A DNA stretch of 64,000 nucleotides. It comes from Natrinema altunense. GTDB lineage: Archaea > Halobacteriota > Halobacteria > Halobacteriales > Natrialbaceae. Below the pieces are notes generated by a model. It made no database searches, had not been told where the DNA came from, and was given only the letters and a program-made list of their open reading frames with translations. The stretch covers positions 558,001-622,000 of the forward strand of contig NZ_JNCS01000001.1 in the NCBI RefSeq assembly GCF_000731985.1, given 5' to 3'. Both the position numbers and the translations under genes were made by a program. Shown here piece after piece: positions 8,389-17,135 of the stretch. Positions within the stretch are counted from its first letter, which is position 1, and each line of letters starts with the position of its first letter.

Positions 8389-8945
8389 GGGACTACACCC
8401 AGTTTATGGAGCCCGGCAGCTTCAGCTTCATCACCCAGAGGATTGACGACGAGTTCCCCCGGTTTCAACCACGGAAAATCAAGTACCTCTGCGTCATCTT
8501 CGAGATTCTCAGACAAGGAGTAGACTATCACAAGTCCGGTCGAAAAGTACCGCCCGCCTCTCAAATGATGGACCGGTTGAGCGGTGACTGCGAAGACCAA
8601 AGCGTGCTCATCAACTCAATGTTCGAAGCAGCAGGACTCAATTCCGGGTTTCTAGAGGTGAAGATTCCTGGCCATTCCACAGGCCACCTTGTCTCCCTCG
8701 TCGAAGAACCACTCGGCGATATCAACGAGACCTGCCGACAGATCCGAAGATTCTACCTGGAAAACTACAACATCACAGCCGGAGATATCTACTACGACCA
8801 GTTCAACGGCAAAAACTGGATCATCGCCGACAACTTCAGCGACTACCCTGGTCACTCAAAAGCACTGGTAAACGAGGACTACATCAAAGAAAACGGCTCC
8901 ACCTGGCGCTGGAACGAATTCAAAGAATTCCTGGAATCTCCTTGA
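8385..8945 (+). CDS. Transglutaminase-like cysteine hydrolase
   Basis: 186 residues with the transglutaminase/peptidase core: SGDCED with nucleophile Cys69, PGHSTGH with His97 or His101, and NWIIADN with Asp149, in the order Cys-His-Asp expected of the superfamily. Members cleave or cross-link amide bonds in proteins or peptides. There is no signal peptide, so it acts in the cytoplasm. It is translationally coupled to the upstream hypothetical gene through ATGA. The target is unknown; phage and plasmid members often process structural or transfer proteins. Confidence 0.75.
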   Translation: MRDYTQFMEPGSFSFITQRIDDEFPRFQPRKIKYLCVIFEILRQGVDYHKSGRKVPPASQMMDRLSGDCEDQSVLINSMFEAAGLNSGFLEVKIPGHSTGHLVSLVEEPLGDINETCRQIRRFYLENYNITAGDIYYDQFNGKNWIIADNFSDYPGHSKALVNEDYIKENGSTWRWNEFKEFLESP

Positions 8946-8971
8946 CGCAGCTGGTATTCGTGTCCGGATTA

Positions 8972-8997
8972 GGTATAAAAAAGTCACTTAGTAAGTG
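8972..8997 (+). promoter_or_regulatory. TATA box and palindromic operator for small-gene operon
   Basis: GGTATAAAAAAG (8972-8983) sits about 26 bases before ATG 9004, so the mRNA should be leaderless. Directly after the TATA box lies a perfect inverted repeat CACTTA-G-TAAGTG (8985-8997), placed where a repressor would block the polymerase. Confidence 0.65.
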
Positions 8998-9003
8998 GGT
9001 GAT

Positions 9004-9117
9004 ATGAAGAACCTGTACGAGACCTTCGAAGACGACGAGTTCGAGGAACTATTAGAAGTAAAAGGCGACCGAAACTGGCGAGAAGCCATTTTGGAAGAAT
9101 TCGGGGTGGCCGAGTAG
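9004..9117 (+). CDS. 37-aa small acidic protein, antitoxin-like
   Basis: First gene of the operon, leaderless ATG. The product is a single acidic helix pair ending VKGDRNWREAILEEFGVAE. The KG.R.WREA pattern resembles short haloarchaeal VapB/CopG-type proteins, but it is too short for a firm call. Its TAG shares one base with the GTG start of the next gene. Confidence 0.5.
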   Translation: MKNLYETFEDDEFEELLEVKGDRNWREAILEEFGVAE

Positions 9118-9329
9118 TGGCTGGTCCGATACGTGACTTGGACGCAGGCAGTATCGAGTGCGATGTATGCGGTGATGAAATCCCTGACAGAGAGTTCTGC
9201 ACAATCTTAGCCAACGCGTACAACAACAACGGAAACGCCGAACCAAGACGTCCAAGCAGGGAAAAAATTCTCTGCGGACACTGTGGCACTATGGCCCTCG
9301 ACAATCCCAGAACAGGTGAGAATCAGTAG
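9117..9329 (+). CDS. Small zinc-finger protein, 70 aa
   Basis: GTG start overlapping the previous stop by one base. Four cysteines in two pairs, CDVC (about 16-19) and CGHC (about 53-56), make a treble-clef or zinc-ribbon type knuckle. The C-terminus GENQ is encoded by the repeated junction sequence of this element (9315-9332), which also serves as ribosome-binding site for the next gene. Unknown function. Confidence 0.6.
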   Translation: MAGPIRDLDAGSIECDVCGDEIPDREFCTILANAYNNNGNAEPRRPSREKILCGHCGTMALDNPRTGENQ

Positions 9330-9685
9330 TGGGTAGGTCAGACGAAATGCACAGCATGGAGGATTTGAAGTATGCTGTAGAGCGGAGTGAAGCAGAAACG
9401 CCTGAAGAACTAATCGAGTATGCTAACGGCCTATACCTTACAGGAGATGTTCACGATGCCTTCGTGGAGGGTGCAGGTTCTGCTGGCGAAGTAGTTGATC
9501 GAGAGATGAAGCGGTGGTCGGAGAAGTTTATCGACCAGATGAAGGATGCAGAGGACCGTGAGGAAAGTCAGCGATTTGCCTCGATGGCGGTCGCAATTCA
9601 GAGGGTGCGGGAAGACTTGTTTGAAAATCCAGAACCTATCTCTGTAGACCTCAGCGACAAAACCGAGGACGGTGGTACGGGGTGA
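9329..9685 (+). CDS. Hypothetical helical protein, 118 aa
   Basis: GTG start directly after the repeated junction. Acidic, all-helical by appearance, without cysteine clusters or membrane segments. It overlaps the next gene by four bases (GTGA). Not recognised. Confidence 0.55.
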   Translation: MGRSDEMHSMEDLKYAVERSEAETPEELIEYANGLYLTGDVHDAFVEGAGSAGEVVDREMKRWSEKFIDQMKDAEDREESQRFASMAVAIQRVREDLFENPEPISVDLSDKTEDGGTG

Positions 9686-9834
9686 AGATTTCCAAAGAGG
9701 GCGAGAAGGTCTGGACAGAATTAGAGTACGCATATGCCCAAGCAATGGGTGAAGAAATCCCAGAGAAGGTTAAAGAAAAATTCGGAGACTCCAGCACCGA
9801 AACTACAGAAGAAGGTGGTGCTTCATCGGAGTAA
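9682..9834 (+). CDS. Small protein, 50 aa
   Basis: GTG start in a GTGA overlap with the previous gene. One charged helix (KVWTELEYAYAQAMGEEIPE) and a Thr/Ser/Gly-rich tail. Not recognised. Its TAA stop overlaps the proposed GTA start of the next frame. Confidence 0.5.
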   Translation: MKISKEGEKVWTELEYAYAQAMGEEIPEKVKEKFGDSSTETTEEGGASSE

Positions 9835-10130
9835 AGAAGGAGATCGATTTCTGTTCTGAATGTGGTGAGGCAGCTGTAGAAGAAGTTCAAGAATGCTACG
9901 AACCAGGGTACGCGGTTCAGTACTACTGCTCACGCTGCGGCGACTGGATTAGAGGAAGTCCACAGACATCAACAGTTCAGATAGCGAAGCTGAAATACGA
10001 GAATGAAACCGGTTGTGCTGACTGCGGTAAAGATCCTGCCCGATACACCACCAAAAACGACTACGGTGAGAAAGAGCAGATTTGCAAAGACTGCTTGAAA
10101 GAAAGAGCCAGAGAGAGTGGTAGAACATGA
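9831..10130 (+). CDS. Zinc-finger protein with apparent GTA start
   Basis: The frame encodes about 99 residues with three cysteine pairs (CSEC, CSRC, CADC ... CKDC), clearly a real zinc-binding protein. In this frame there is no ATG, GTG or TTG before the first cysteine pair, and a stop lies upstream. The frame opens with GTA AAG AAG GAG, the GTA overlapping the previous TAA by four bases exactly as GTG or ATG does at neighbouring junctions. I therefore place the start at GTA 9831. An alternative is a frameshifted fusion with the upstream gene. Confidence 0.55.
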   Translation, partial: VKKEIDFCSECGEAAVEEVQECYEPGYAVQYYCSRCGDWIRGSPQTSTVQIAKLKYENETGCADCGKDPARYTTKNDYGEKEQICKDCLKERARESGRT

Positions 10131-10330
10131 GCTATGCGTTAGAGGATAAATGCCAGCGATGCGGTAACGAGGATGCACCTGTGGATCTCGTAAGCTCTGA
10201 TCCTGAACTGATCGTCAATCTCTGTGTGACCTGTAGAAAGAAGCTGGATAACTGGCTTCAGGGAAAACTCGAAATGAAGAAATCTCCAACAGATTCCAGC
10301 GACAAAACTGGGAAAGAGGAAGGTGAATAG
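10127..10330 (+). CDS. Small zinc-finger protein, 67 aa
   Basis: ATG in an ATGA overlap. CQRC and CVTC pairs (about residues 9-12 and 33-36) form a zinc knuckle; the rest is a charged tail. It is one of several zinc-binding microproteins of this operon. Unknown function. Confidence 0.6.
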   Translation: MSYALEDKCQRCGNEDAPVDLVSSDPELIVNLCVTCRKKLDNWLQGKLEMKKSPTDSSDKTGKEEGE

Positions 10331-10335
10331 ATGCT

Positions 10336-10638
10336 ATGGTAGATAAGATTAGAAAGGTCACTAAGCACGAAGACTACGACATCAACTACAAAATCCAAAT
10401 GGCTGAAATCGATTTATATGAGGAAGAGCTGTGGGAGAGAAGTACTTACTGCGAATGCGGTGCTGACAGTGTTGATGAATGTAGTTGTGACCCTGAGAAG
10501 CAGCGAAGATTTAGGAAGAGACGTAAGAGAAAGGTGAACGAAAAGTTTGCAAAGGAGCTAGACAGGCTTATGAAGGGTCAGCTGCCTAAAGACGGTTCTC
10601 AAAACAAAGGAGAAACTGGCAAAGGTGAGAATCGGTAG
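10336..10638 (+). CDS. Basic Cys-rich small protein, 100 aa
   Basis: ATG 10336, five bases after the previous stop. Clustered cysteines CECGADSVDECSC (about residues 35-47) suggest metal binding, followed by a strongly basic stretch RFRKRRKRK that could contact nucleic acid. The C-terminus GENR comes from the repeated junction (10624-10641). Unknown function. Confidence 0.55.
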   Translation: MVDKIRKVTKHEDYDINYKIQMAEIDLYEEELWERSTYCECGADSVDECSCDPEKQRRFRKRRKRKVNEKFAKELDRLMKGQLPKDGSQNKGETGKGENR

Positions 10639-10787
10639 TAGGATTTGCTCTTGGATTGATCGCAGCGTCAACCGCTGTAATAGCAGCGACCCTATTCGTG
10701 TTAGCGATTCTCCTCACATCCATCGATAACACGCTTCAGGATATCCACCAGACTCTCAAGAATCTCGACGAAGGTGATACGGAGTGA
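10638..10787 (+). CDS. Small membrane protein with apparent GTA start
   Basis: The frame encodes one long hydrophobic helix (VGFALGLIAASTAVIAATLF onward) and a short polar tail of about 20 residues. It contains no ATG or GTG at its beginning. The repeated junction precedes it, and at the exact place where all other copies have GTG this copy has GTA, sharing one base with the upstream TAG. An in-frame TTG at 10656 is the conventional alternative but would remove part of the membrane helix. Confidence 0.5.
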   Translation, partial: VGFALGLIAASTAVIAATLFVLAILLTSIDNTLQDIHQTLKNLDEGDTE

Positions 10788-11365
10788 GTGTAGAGGATAC
10801 CGTCAAGCACTGCATAGAGAAATCGCTGCAGGAAAAATGCCGATACAGCATAGAAGAAGCCGAAGACAACGAAAACACGGTGATCCTCCACGCTCCCTTA
10901 ACATTCCTGACCTCTGATCTAACCGAGGAACTCAGAAAACACCTGATCTTCGTCGACGCCACATCCGGTTCCTACAAAGAAGGCTATTCTATGATGTACT
11001 TCCTCCACTACCTGGAACCAGAGGAAGACACATTCATGGACGCACTGGCAGAACCAGTTTCGACTAAGGACAAATACGAGATTGAGAATAAACTCGAAAA
11101 GGCGATTACAGAATCTGCCAAGGATGTTCCGTACACTGGCGACCCGTACAGAGTCATCAATCACGTCGTTACGAACATTGAGGAAGAACTTGGTGTAGAA
11201 ATCCAAGGTGAAGACGACAAACCACTTAGAGAACATTCCCGCGTTGGTATTGGAGAGCAAATGAGTAGATACACGCGGTCAAATCTAATCTCCGATGATG
11301 AACTCGAAGAAGTAGAAGACCGAGTCCTCGAAGAAAAGACTGAGACGGGTGATAGGGGTGAATAG
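10784..11365 (+). CDS. Hypothetical protein, 193 aa
   Basis: GTG start overlapping the previous TGA. Acidic, mixed alpha/beta, with two cysteines close to the N-terminus only. No motif recognised. It is the longest gene of the small-gene operon and is followed by a GTG-started membrane-associated gene that overlaps its end. Confidence 0.6.
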   Translation: MSVEDTVKHCIEKSLQEKCRYSIEEAEDNENTVILHAPLTFLTSDLTEELRKHLIFVDATSGSYKEGYSMMYFLHYLEPEEDTFMDALAEPVSTKDKYEIENKLEKAITESAKDVPYTGDPYRVINHVVTNIEEELGVEIQGEDDKPLREHSRVGIGEQMSRYTRSNLISDDELEEVEDRVLEEKTETGDRGE

Positions 11366-11501
11366 ATGGGAGAAAGCCAAGTTCCTGATACGACAATTCC
11401 TGTTTGAAATCCACATAGGTTGGTGGAGGACCTCCCCGCTCTATCGAAAGCTGGTCTCATACCTCGTATCCAAGTCTAACATTGGTGAGGAAGCAGGATG
11501 A
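11358..11501 (+). CDS. Small basic aromatic protein, 47 aa
   Basis: GTG 11358 overlaps the end of the previous gene by eight bases. Sequence begins MNRWEKAKFLIRQFLFEIHI and continues with WWRTSPLYRKL; it is basic and amphipathic, probably a peripheral or single-pass membrane protein. Its TGA overlaps the next ATG by four bases. Confidence 0.45.
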   Translation: MNRWEKAKFLIRQFLFEIHIGWWRTSPLYRKLVSYLVSKSNIGEEAG

Positions 11502-11551
11502 CCTTCAAAAACCTCGAAACGAAAACAGACATAGAAGGTGACTGTATCTGA
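11498..11551 (+). CDS. 17-aa leader-like ORF
   Basis: ATG in an ATGA overlap, 17 codons. It is too short to judge by composition, but its TGA overlaps the proposed CTG start of the next gene and it carries the GGTGAC ribosome-binding sequence for it. It may exist mainly to deliver ribosomes to that start. Confidence 0.3.
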   Translation: MTFKNLETKTDIEGDCI

Positions 11552-11901
11552 ATTTTCGACAACTCAAAGAGCATCTACGGTATCTAACTGTAGGAGTGGC
11601 CATTTCCTTGACCCACCTCTTGATGTACGGGCTTGGAACGGCTCTTGTCCTGGCCCCGTATCTGGATAGTGCAGGACCAACGGGCGACCTCAGACTACTT
11701 GGAATCCTTCTACTCCTAGCAGCGGTGATAATAGACATTGGTGGTGGCTACGACCAGGAGAAGACGTACAAAGAGAACGGGAACATCTTCCTCGAAGTCA
11801 TCGAGGAAAGGATCAGCGAAGAGGAAGGCGAATGCAAACGACTACTCAAAGAGGTCAAGAGAGAAGCTCTGAAGAAAGCGGTAGGTGATTACTCTGTCTG
11901 A
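11548..11901 (+). CDS. Membrane protein, apparent CTG start, 117 aa
   Basis: The frame begins CTG AAT TTT CGA, with CTG overlapping the upstream TGA by four bases and GGTGA six bases before it. This gives a natural N-terminus (NFRQLKEHLRYLTVGVAI) with two transmembrane helices and a basic/acidic cytoplasmic tail of about 45 residues. A GTG at 11596 would start inside the first membrane helix, so CTG is preferred. Function unknown. Confidence 0.5.
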   Translation: MNFRQLKEHLRYLTVGVAISLTHLLMYGLGTALVLAPYLDSAGPTGDLRLLGILLLLAAVIIDIGGGYDQEKTYKENGNIFLEVIEERISEEEGECKRLLKEVKREALKKAVGDYSV

Positions 11902-11941
11902 AGTCTCCAGAAACAAAATTACGGAGCGTGATAGCGAATGA
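11885..11941 (+). CDS. 18-aa coupling ORF
   Basis: GTG start within the end of the previous gene, TGA overlapping the next ATG (ATGA). Only position and overlaps support it; a coupling peptide rather than a functional protein is likely. Confidence 0.25.
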   Translation: MITLSEVSRNKITERDSE

Positions 11942-12309
11942 AACTGAGGACCCGGAGAGCCACGAAAGATCCTGGCCTGGGTTCCAAGGAAAAACTGTAC
12001 TGCGTGGACTGTGAAACCCGGCACCGTGTCCGTAGAGACGAGTTCAAGGAATCCTGTGATGAGTGCGGCAGTATGCTCCACGAATCCAAACACATCGTCC
12101 AGCTGTTCCAACGCCTCCTCGACAGACCTGATATCGAATTTGAGGTAGCAGACGCCGTCCTCGCACGCTACGAACGATTCCACTCCCTCATCCTCGACCT
12201 ACAATACCAGTCAGTCACACAGGTCGACCTCAAAAATCAGCTGAAGATCCGAGAAGAAGCCAAGGAAATGATCGAGGAGGAGATGAACGCGTGGCTGGAA
12301 CAATACTGA
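11938..12309 (+). CDS. Zinc-ribbon protein, 123 aa
   Basis: ATG start with ATGA overlap. CVDC (about residues 23-26) and CDEC (about 41-44) form a zinc ribbon; the rest is helical and acidic. It is the last gene of the small-gene operon and converges on the 12333 gene. Resembles single-zinc-ribbon regulators but no family is assigned. Confidence 0.6.
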   Translation: MKLRTRRATKDPGLGSKEKLYCVDCETRHRVRRDEFKESCDECGSMLHESKHIVQLFQRLLDRPDIEFEVADAVLARYERFHSLILDLQYQSVTQVDLKNQLKIREEAKEMIEEEMNAWLEQY

Positions 12310-12332
12310 TCCTGATGTAGATGATGCCTGTT

Positions 12333-13115
12333 CTAAGACATATTGTCGAGGAAGATGCCGCCAGATGTGATCCGTTCTTCAATAGAGTCTGAACGGTTGC
12401 CGTCCATCTCTTCAGCTGTTATCCTGGCTCGCTGACCGAACATAAAATTGGAGAAGATAGCGTAGTTAGATTCCGTCTTCTTAGTCTTCTCATATCCAGT
12501 CTCCAAACCTTCAACAGTAATCGAGACACCATCAACAGTATAAGCACCACTGGCGTTCTCAGCCGTTTCATACGCATAGACGGTCAAGTCACCCAATCCA
12601 TCTCCGAGGGCTTCACCCAGCGGGAACCCTGCTGCAACCGAAGGAAGACGTATATCAACATCAACATTCCCCGCATCTAAGCGAAGTTGGTAATCCTCCA
12701 TCTGGTACACTTTGATCGCAGGATCCTCGCCACGCTCCACAACCACCGTGACTCTATCGCCTTTCTCCAACCCGTAAAACGGGTTCGCCATATTATGTTC
12801 GTACCATTCAGGAGGTATCCGGACCAGGTACTTCGCCTCGCGTGTCGGGCGTGTACGGATCTTATACGAATACCTGGAATTCTCCTCGGTCGGCTTCATC
12901 AAAATGAACCTTGCTTCCTCCCCGCCGTACCACTCAGACTCGATCGAGAGCTCTACTCTACCCTCCCAACCATCCTCACCTTCCTGTAAGAAGCCAGTCT
13001 CCTCTAAGTCATCAGACAGCGGAACACCCAGGTAATCTCCAGAAGCCTGAACACCGACCTTGTTAGAACCGTACTCCAATTCGGTAGGATACACCCAGTC
13101 CGACTCCTCCGTCAT
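12333..13115 (-). CDS. Hypothetical beta-rich protein, 260 aa
   Basis: Starts at ATG 13115, divergent from the transfer operon (13188). The product is acidic and mostly beta-strand in appearance, with a segment YLVRIPPEWYEHN and a turn-rich middle. No signal peptide or membrane helix. Not recognised. A regulatory role for the divergent operon is possible but unsupported. Confidence 0.55.
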   Translation of the reverse strand: MTEESDWVYPTELEYGSNKVGVQASGDYLGVPLSDDLEETGFLQEGEDGWEGRVELSIESEWYGGEEARFILMKPTEENSRYSYKIRTRPTREAKYLVRIPPEWYEHNMANPFYGLEKGDRVTVVVERGEDPAIKVYQMEDYQLRLDAGNVDVDIRLPSVAAGFPLGEALGDGLGDLTVYAYETAENASGAYTVDGVSITVEGLETGYEKTKKTESNYAIFSNFMFGQRARITAEEMDGNRSDSIEERITSGGIFLDNMS

Positions 13116-13154
13116 GTTGTTTTCTCTATCTTTTTCCTATGAATCCTTTAGAGC

Positions 13155-13166
13155 TTCAATATAACG
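13155..13166 (+). promoter_or_regulatory. TATA-like box of transfer operon
   Basis: TTCAATATAACG lies about 25-30 bases before GTG 13188, compatible with a leaderless transcript for the secretion operon. Confidence 0.45.
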
Positions 13167-13187
13167 TCTCCCTCGGCACCTTAGCCT

Positions 13188-13571
13188 GTGCTGTCAAACC
13201 CAGTACAGGCCCTGAAGGCCAAACCCAATGGAGCACCGCTTAGACAAGCACTCGTCCTCGGAATAGCGACAGTCCTCTTCTCAACACCCGTAGCTGCACA
13301 GCCCACCGAGGACTGTACTGTTCCACCCGACCTGCAACCACTGATCGACCTGTTGAACACAGTCGGAGAACTCGCGTTCATCGCCGGAATCGCATTAGCC
13401 ACAGTCGGATTCTCAATCGCCGGACTCCTGTTCATGATGCCCGGCCCAGAGTACACCCGACGCGGCAAGCAAGTGGCGAAAAACGTCCTCATCGGCACCA
13501 TCATCCTGCTCTCCGCCAACATGGTCGTCTCATTCCTCACCAGCCAGCTCGGAACTAGCCTCTGCACCTAA
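13188..13571 (+). CDS. VirB2/TrbC-like pilin-type membrane protein
   Basis: 127 residues: a basic N-terminus and hydrophobic signal segment ending VAAQP (about residue 39), then a short Cys-containing loop, and two further membrane helices (about 58-82 and 95-115) separated by a basic turn PEYTRRGKQ. This is the architecture of VirB2/TrbC conjugative pilins. Two cysteines (near the cleavage site and at the C-terminus) could form a disulfide. It is the first gene of the operon leading to VirB6- and VirB4-like proteins, which supports the role. Identity rests on architecture and context rather than on a sequence motif. Confidence 0.65.
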   Translation: MLSNPVQALKAKPNGAPLRQALVLGIATVLFSTPVAAQPTEDCTVPPDLQPLIDLLNTVGELAFIAGIALATVGFSIAGLLFMMPGPEYTRRGKQVAKNVLIGTIILLSANMVVSFLTSQLGTSLCT

Positions 13572-13577
13572 AAAACG

Positions 13578-14723
13578 ATGAAACGGAGAAACATCACCAT
13601 CCTGTTCGCCGCACTGGTACTACTATCCGGGATACCAGGAGCCGTAGCATCCGACCACACAGACAACACCACAGCCACTCCCGCACCAGGAGACGGAGAC
13701 GGTAACGACGACGGCAACTCTGGAATCGTCGAAGTTCTCAACGAACTCCTCGAAGAATTCGAATCCATCTCAGGCAGCTGGGACGCCACACTAGAAGAAA
13801 TCCTAATCGCAGTATTCTTCCACCCCTTCAAATTCCTCGCCCAGCGCCTCATCCAGACCGTCTCCATACTGCTCACCAACACACCCACAGTCCACCCCAA
13901 CCCAGCAGTCGAAGAAATCCACCAACAAACCCTGTTCATATCCTACCTGCTCTCAGGACTCGTCTTCACAGCCGCCGGACTCCTCCACATGATCGGCCCC
14001 ATACTCGGAGTCTCCTACCAACAAGTCCGAAAAATCCTGCCCCGAGTCATCGTAGCACTGGTATTCGGAACCGTGTCCCTCCCCCTACTACAGTACGCAG
14101 TAGACTTCTCCGACGCCCTCACCCTGGCCTTCGTACCGGACGGACTAACCGCCTCAATCCAGCAAATGACCGGCCTCGGAGTAGGACTGGCACTGATCTA
14201 TGTTATCAACGCTATCCTACTACTCGCAATAGCCGCATTATTCGTCATCCGAGCAGTCTACATCATGCTCGGAGCCGCCATCAGCCCCTTACTCGCCCTG
14301 ATGTGGAGCACACCCGGAGCCAAAAAATACGCCGATACGTTCATCAGCGGATGGTTCGCCGCCCTCCTAATCGCACCTCTCGACATGCTCGCACTCCGAT
14401 TCTCCCTCGCACTGATGCAAGGACAGGGCGCAAACTGGATCCAACCAGTCTCCAACTGGGTAATCGGAGTAGCCAGCCTCCTACTCCTCCTCATCATCCC
14501 CTACCAGGTCTGGTCCGCCTCACAAACCGCACTCGGATTCGCCTACGGCATCGGAAACACCATCAAAAAACAGGTCGTCTCCAACCGAAACCCCACATAT
14601 CCTATTGGCTTCCTACCACCAGAAGAGCGAATACGGCTGATTAAACACCGATTACGCCACGGAAAGGAGCCACTCACAGGGAACACGATCAACGAAGACA
14701 ACGAGAGAGGAGGTGGCCGGTAG
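13578..14723 (+). CDS. VirB6/TrbL-like polytopic channel protein
   Basis: 381 residues with an N-terminal signal segment (ending AVASD), an external acidic T/D/G-rich stretch, and at least six membrane helices between about residues 115 and 340, followed by a basic cytoplasmic tail. Length, position between pilin and VirB4, and the membrane pattern match the VirB6/TrbL inner-membrane channel of type IV secretion systems. It starts six bases after the pilin stop and ends directly before the VirB4-like gene. It would form the path for DNA or protein across the membrane. Confidence 0.7.
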   Translation: MKRRNITILFAALVLLSGIPGAVASDHTDNTTATPAPGDGDGNDDGNSGIVEVLNELLEEFESISGSWDATLEEILIAVFFHPFKFLAQRLIQTVSILLTNTPTVHPNPAVEEIHQQTLFISYLLSGLVFTAAGLLHMIGPILGVSYQQVRKILPRVIVALVFGTVSLPLLQYAVDFSDALTLAFVPDGLTASIQQMTGLGVGLALIYVINAILLLAIAALFVIRAVYIMLGAAISPLLALMWSTPGAKKYADTFISGWFAALLIAPLDMLALRFSLALMQGQGANWIQPVSNWVIGVASLLLLLIIPYQVWSASQTALGFAYGIGNTIKKQVVSNRNPTYPIGFLPPEERIRLIKHRLRHGKEPLTGNTINEDNERGGGR

Positions 14724-17135
14724 ATGATTGATGTCCGTATCCCGAAACCGTTCACCGCCTCCTCACGGTTCTTCGGCCTGTTCTCAGGCAAGGACCTGGC
14801 CCGTATCACCACACCCACAGCACTGGTCGCCGGGCTACACTACCCCTTCACCGGCACCACTCAGGAGATCGCCTCAATAACCCTCGTCCTCATAGCCGGC
14901 GTAATATGGGCGAAGTGGACACCGTACGGCTATAAAATCGACCAACTGCTGTACCATGCCCTGCGTTGGCTGACCCAGAAAAACAAGGCCGAAGGCCGTA
15001 CCATCAAGGAAGAAAACGAGGACCACATCGTCCTCGAAGGCAGCAGCATCGCCGGTGTCATCGAAATCAAACCGGTCAACCTGGAAAGCCAGACCGAAGC
15101 CGAACAGGCAGCAGTCCACACCGTCTACCAGGAACTCCTCGAATCCCTCAACTACCCCATCCAGGTCACTTCCCAGCAGAAACCCCTCGACCTATCCACC
15201 CACACGCAACAGGTCGAAAATACAGACTCCCTGGGAGAATACCTGGAACAGGATTACCTTGACCACTGTCAAGAACTCGCCAGCTCCGACGTCACCACCA
15301 CCCGCCACTTCCTTATCATCTACGTCGATGCCGACAGCCGCAGCACCGAGATCCTTGAAGACGAACTCAACGCCCGAGTCAACGAAGTACTCGAACGCCT
15401 GAATACCGGAGACCTCTCTGGCAAACGACTAACCGGCATCGAACTCCACCAGTTGGCAGTAAACCTGGACACCATCCGGCCTAAGCCAACGCCGAAGTAC
15501 ACGGAAACCACGGAGGACGAGATAGGCCGGTACCGACGCACCGTATATCTCACCGAGTACCCGTCAACCCTGCCACTGGCCTGGCCGGTACGGATCCTAC
15601 AGGCCGACGCCCAAGTCGAAGTCACGCAAGTCATCGAACCAGTCAACGCCAGCAAGACAGTCAGGAAACTACAACGCCTCCAGGAAAAGCTCGAAGCCGA
15701 AATCAACTCACTGCTCAGCCACGGCCACCGCAGAACCGAGAAACTCGAAAGCACCCTCGAAGACACCCAATGGTTCCTCAACAGGCTAACCGACAGAAAA
15801 TGCCAGGCCGTCAAGCACGGCGTCTACATCACCGTCACCGGAGAAACCCGGGAAGAATGCAACCAGGGCTTCGAGAAAGTCTGCAACAGACTCGACACCA
15901 ACCGAGTCAAGTACCGGGAACCATTCCTCCGCACCGACCAGGCATACCACTCCACATCTCTACACCCCCTCGACACCTTAGACGAGAACCAAGTTACGCC
16001 GACTAGCAGCGCCGCCGCCAGCATCTCCTTCGCCACCAAAACCTCAGGCAGCGAAACCGGAACCCTGTACGGAACCGATACAACCGACAGCTCACCGATC
16101 CTCCTCGACCGATACTCCTGGAACGCACCACACACAGTTAGAATCGGAGCCACAGGCAGCGGTAAAAGCTACGCAGAAAAACTGGAGCTCCTGAGAACGC
16201 GGCTTACCAACCCCAGAATCAACATCTACATCCTCGACCCGAAAAACGAGTACAGCCACCTCACAGAAGCCCTCAACGGCGACACCATCCAGGCCGGAGA
16301 CAAACTCGAAGAACACGACACGGTAGCGATACAGGTCCCGGAACGCGGCCAACAAAGCAATCTCGATCTACTGATCAAGACAGTCGAAGAACTCTACCGC
16401 GTCACCTCCCAGTCCAAAGAGCGGTCGCTGGTCGTCATCGACGAAGCCCACAACCTGATGCGGCGGCAGAAAGGCCGCGAAATCCTCAGCCAATTCATCC
16501 GCGAAGCACGCGACACCGACACCGCCGTCACCCTGATCAGCCAGAACGCCGCCGACTTCACCGAACACCAGGAAGGCCGCGCAATCCTCGACAACACACC
16601 CGCGAAGATCTTCACACGGCACGAACGCGTCCCCGACTCAGTCACTCAGTACTTCCAGCTCTCCCAGCGAGAGAAGCAGGATCTGCTCCGGTTGAAGACC
16701 GGGACCGACGCCGAATACAGCGAAGCCATCCTCAAGGTCTCCAACCGGATCGACACCAAAATCTCCGTCAACTCTACCCCCAGCGAACACGCCATCATCG
16801 AAAACGGAGAGACACCCAAACCAACAAAAACAGAAGAAGAAGAAGAGGAGCAGGTTACTGAGGCAGATCTCCCAGTTGCAGCAGAAAGTAACGAAGCTGA
16901 ATCACAGGGTGAGGACTGGCTGGACAAGACTCTCCAGGTCCACGACCTGTACTACGTAGCTGCCAGCCTCCCGATTCAAATCCTCGCCGTCTACATCTCA
17001 CCGATCAAAATATTCTCTCAAGGAACCCTCTTCCTCGGCTATGCAGTCGCCACGCTCCTCCTCGTATCCTTCCTCTCCGGAATGGGAGCCAGCTACGTCC
17101 ACTACCAGTTCAACGGAGGTGAAACACCGGTATGA
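14724..17135 (+). CDS. VirB4-like conjugation ATPase with terminal membrane segments
   Basis: 803 residues. The N-terminal 75 residues contain membrane helices similar to a PrgI/VirB3 unit. The motor follows: Walker A IGATGSGKS (about 474-482), Walker B SLVVIDEAHN (about 567-576), then a motif with SQNAADF (about 610). Unusually, the last 60 residues again form two membrane helices (from YYVAASLPIQILAVYI). This energises assembly of the transfer channel. It overlaps the next gene by four bases. Fusion of membrane segments on both sides of the ATPase is a notable design for anchoring the motor directly. Confidence 0.85.
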   Translation: MIDVRIPKPFTASSRFFGLFSGKDLARITTPTALVAGLHYPFTGTTQEIASITLVLIAGVIWAKWTPYGYKIDQLLYHALRWLTQKNKAEGRTIKEENEDHIVLEGSSIAGVIEIKPVNLESQTEAEQAAVHTVYQELLESLNYPIQVTSQQKPLDLSTHTQQVENTDSLGEYLEQDYLDHCQELASSDVTTTRHFLIIYVDADSRSTEILEDELNARVNEVLERLNTGDLSGKRLTGIELHQLAVNLDTIRPKPTPKYTETTEDEIGRYRRTVYLTEYPSTLPLAWPVRILQADAQVEVTQVIEPVNASKTVRKLQRLQEKLEAEINSLLSHGHRRTEKLESTLEDTQWFLNRLTDRKCQAVKHGVYITVTGETREECNQGFEKVCNRLDTNRVKYREPFLRTDQAYHSTSLHPLDTLDENQVTPTSSAAASISFATKTSGSETGTLYGTDTTDSSPILLDRYSWNAPHTVRIGATGSGKSYAEKLELLRTRLTNPRINIYILDPKNEYSHLTEALNGDTIQAGDKLEEHDTVAIQVPERGQQSNLDLLIKTVEELYRVTSQSKERSLVVIDEAHNLMRRQKGREILSQFIREARDTDTAVTLISQNAADFTEHQEGRAILDNTPAKIFTRHERVPDSVTQYFQLSQREKQDLLRLKTGTDAEYSEAILKVSNRIDTKISVNSTPSEHAIIENGETPKPTKTEEEEEEQVTEADLPVAAESNEAESQGEDWLDKTLQVHDLYYVAASLPIQILAVYISPIKIFSQGTLFLGYAVATLLLVSFLSGMGASYVHYQFNGGETPV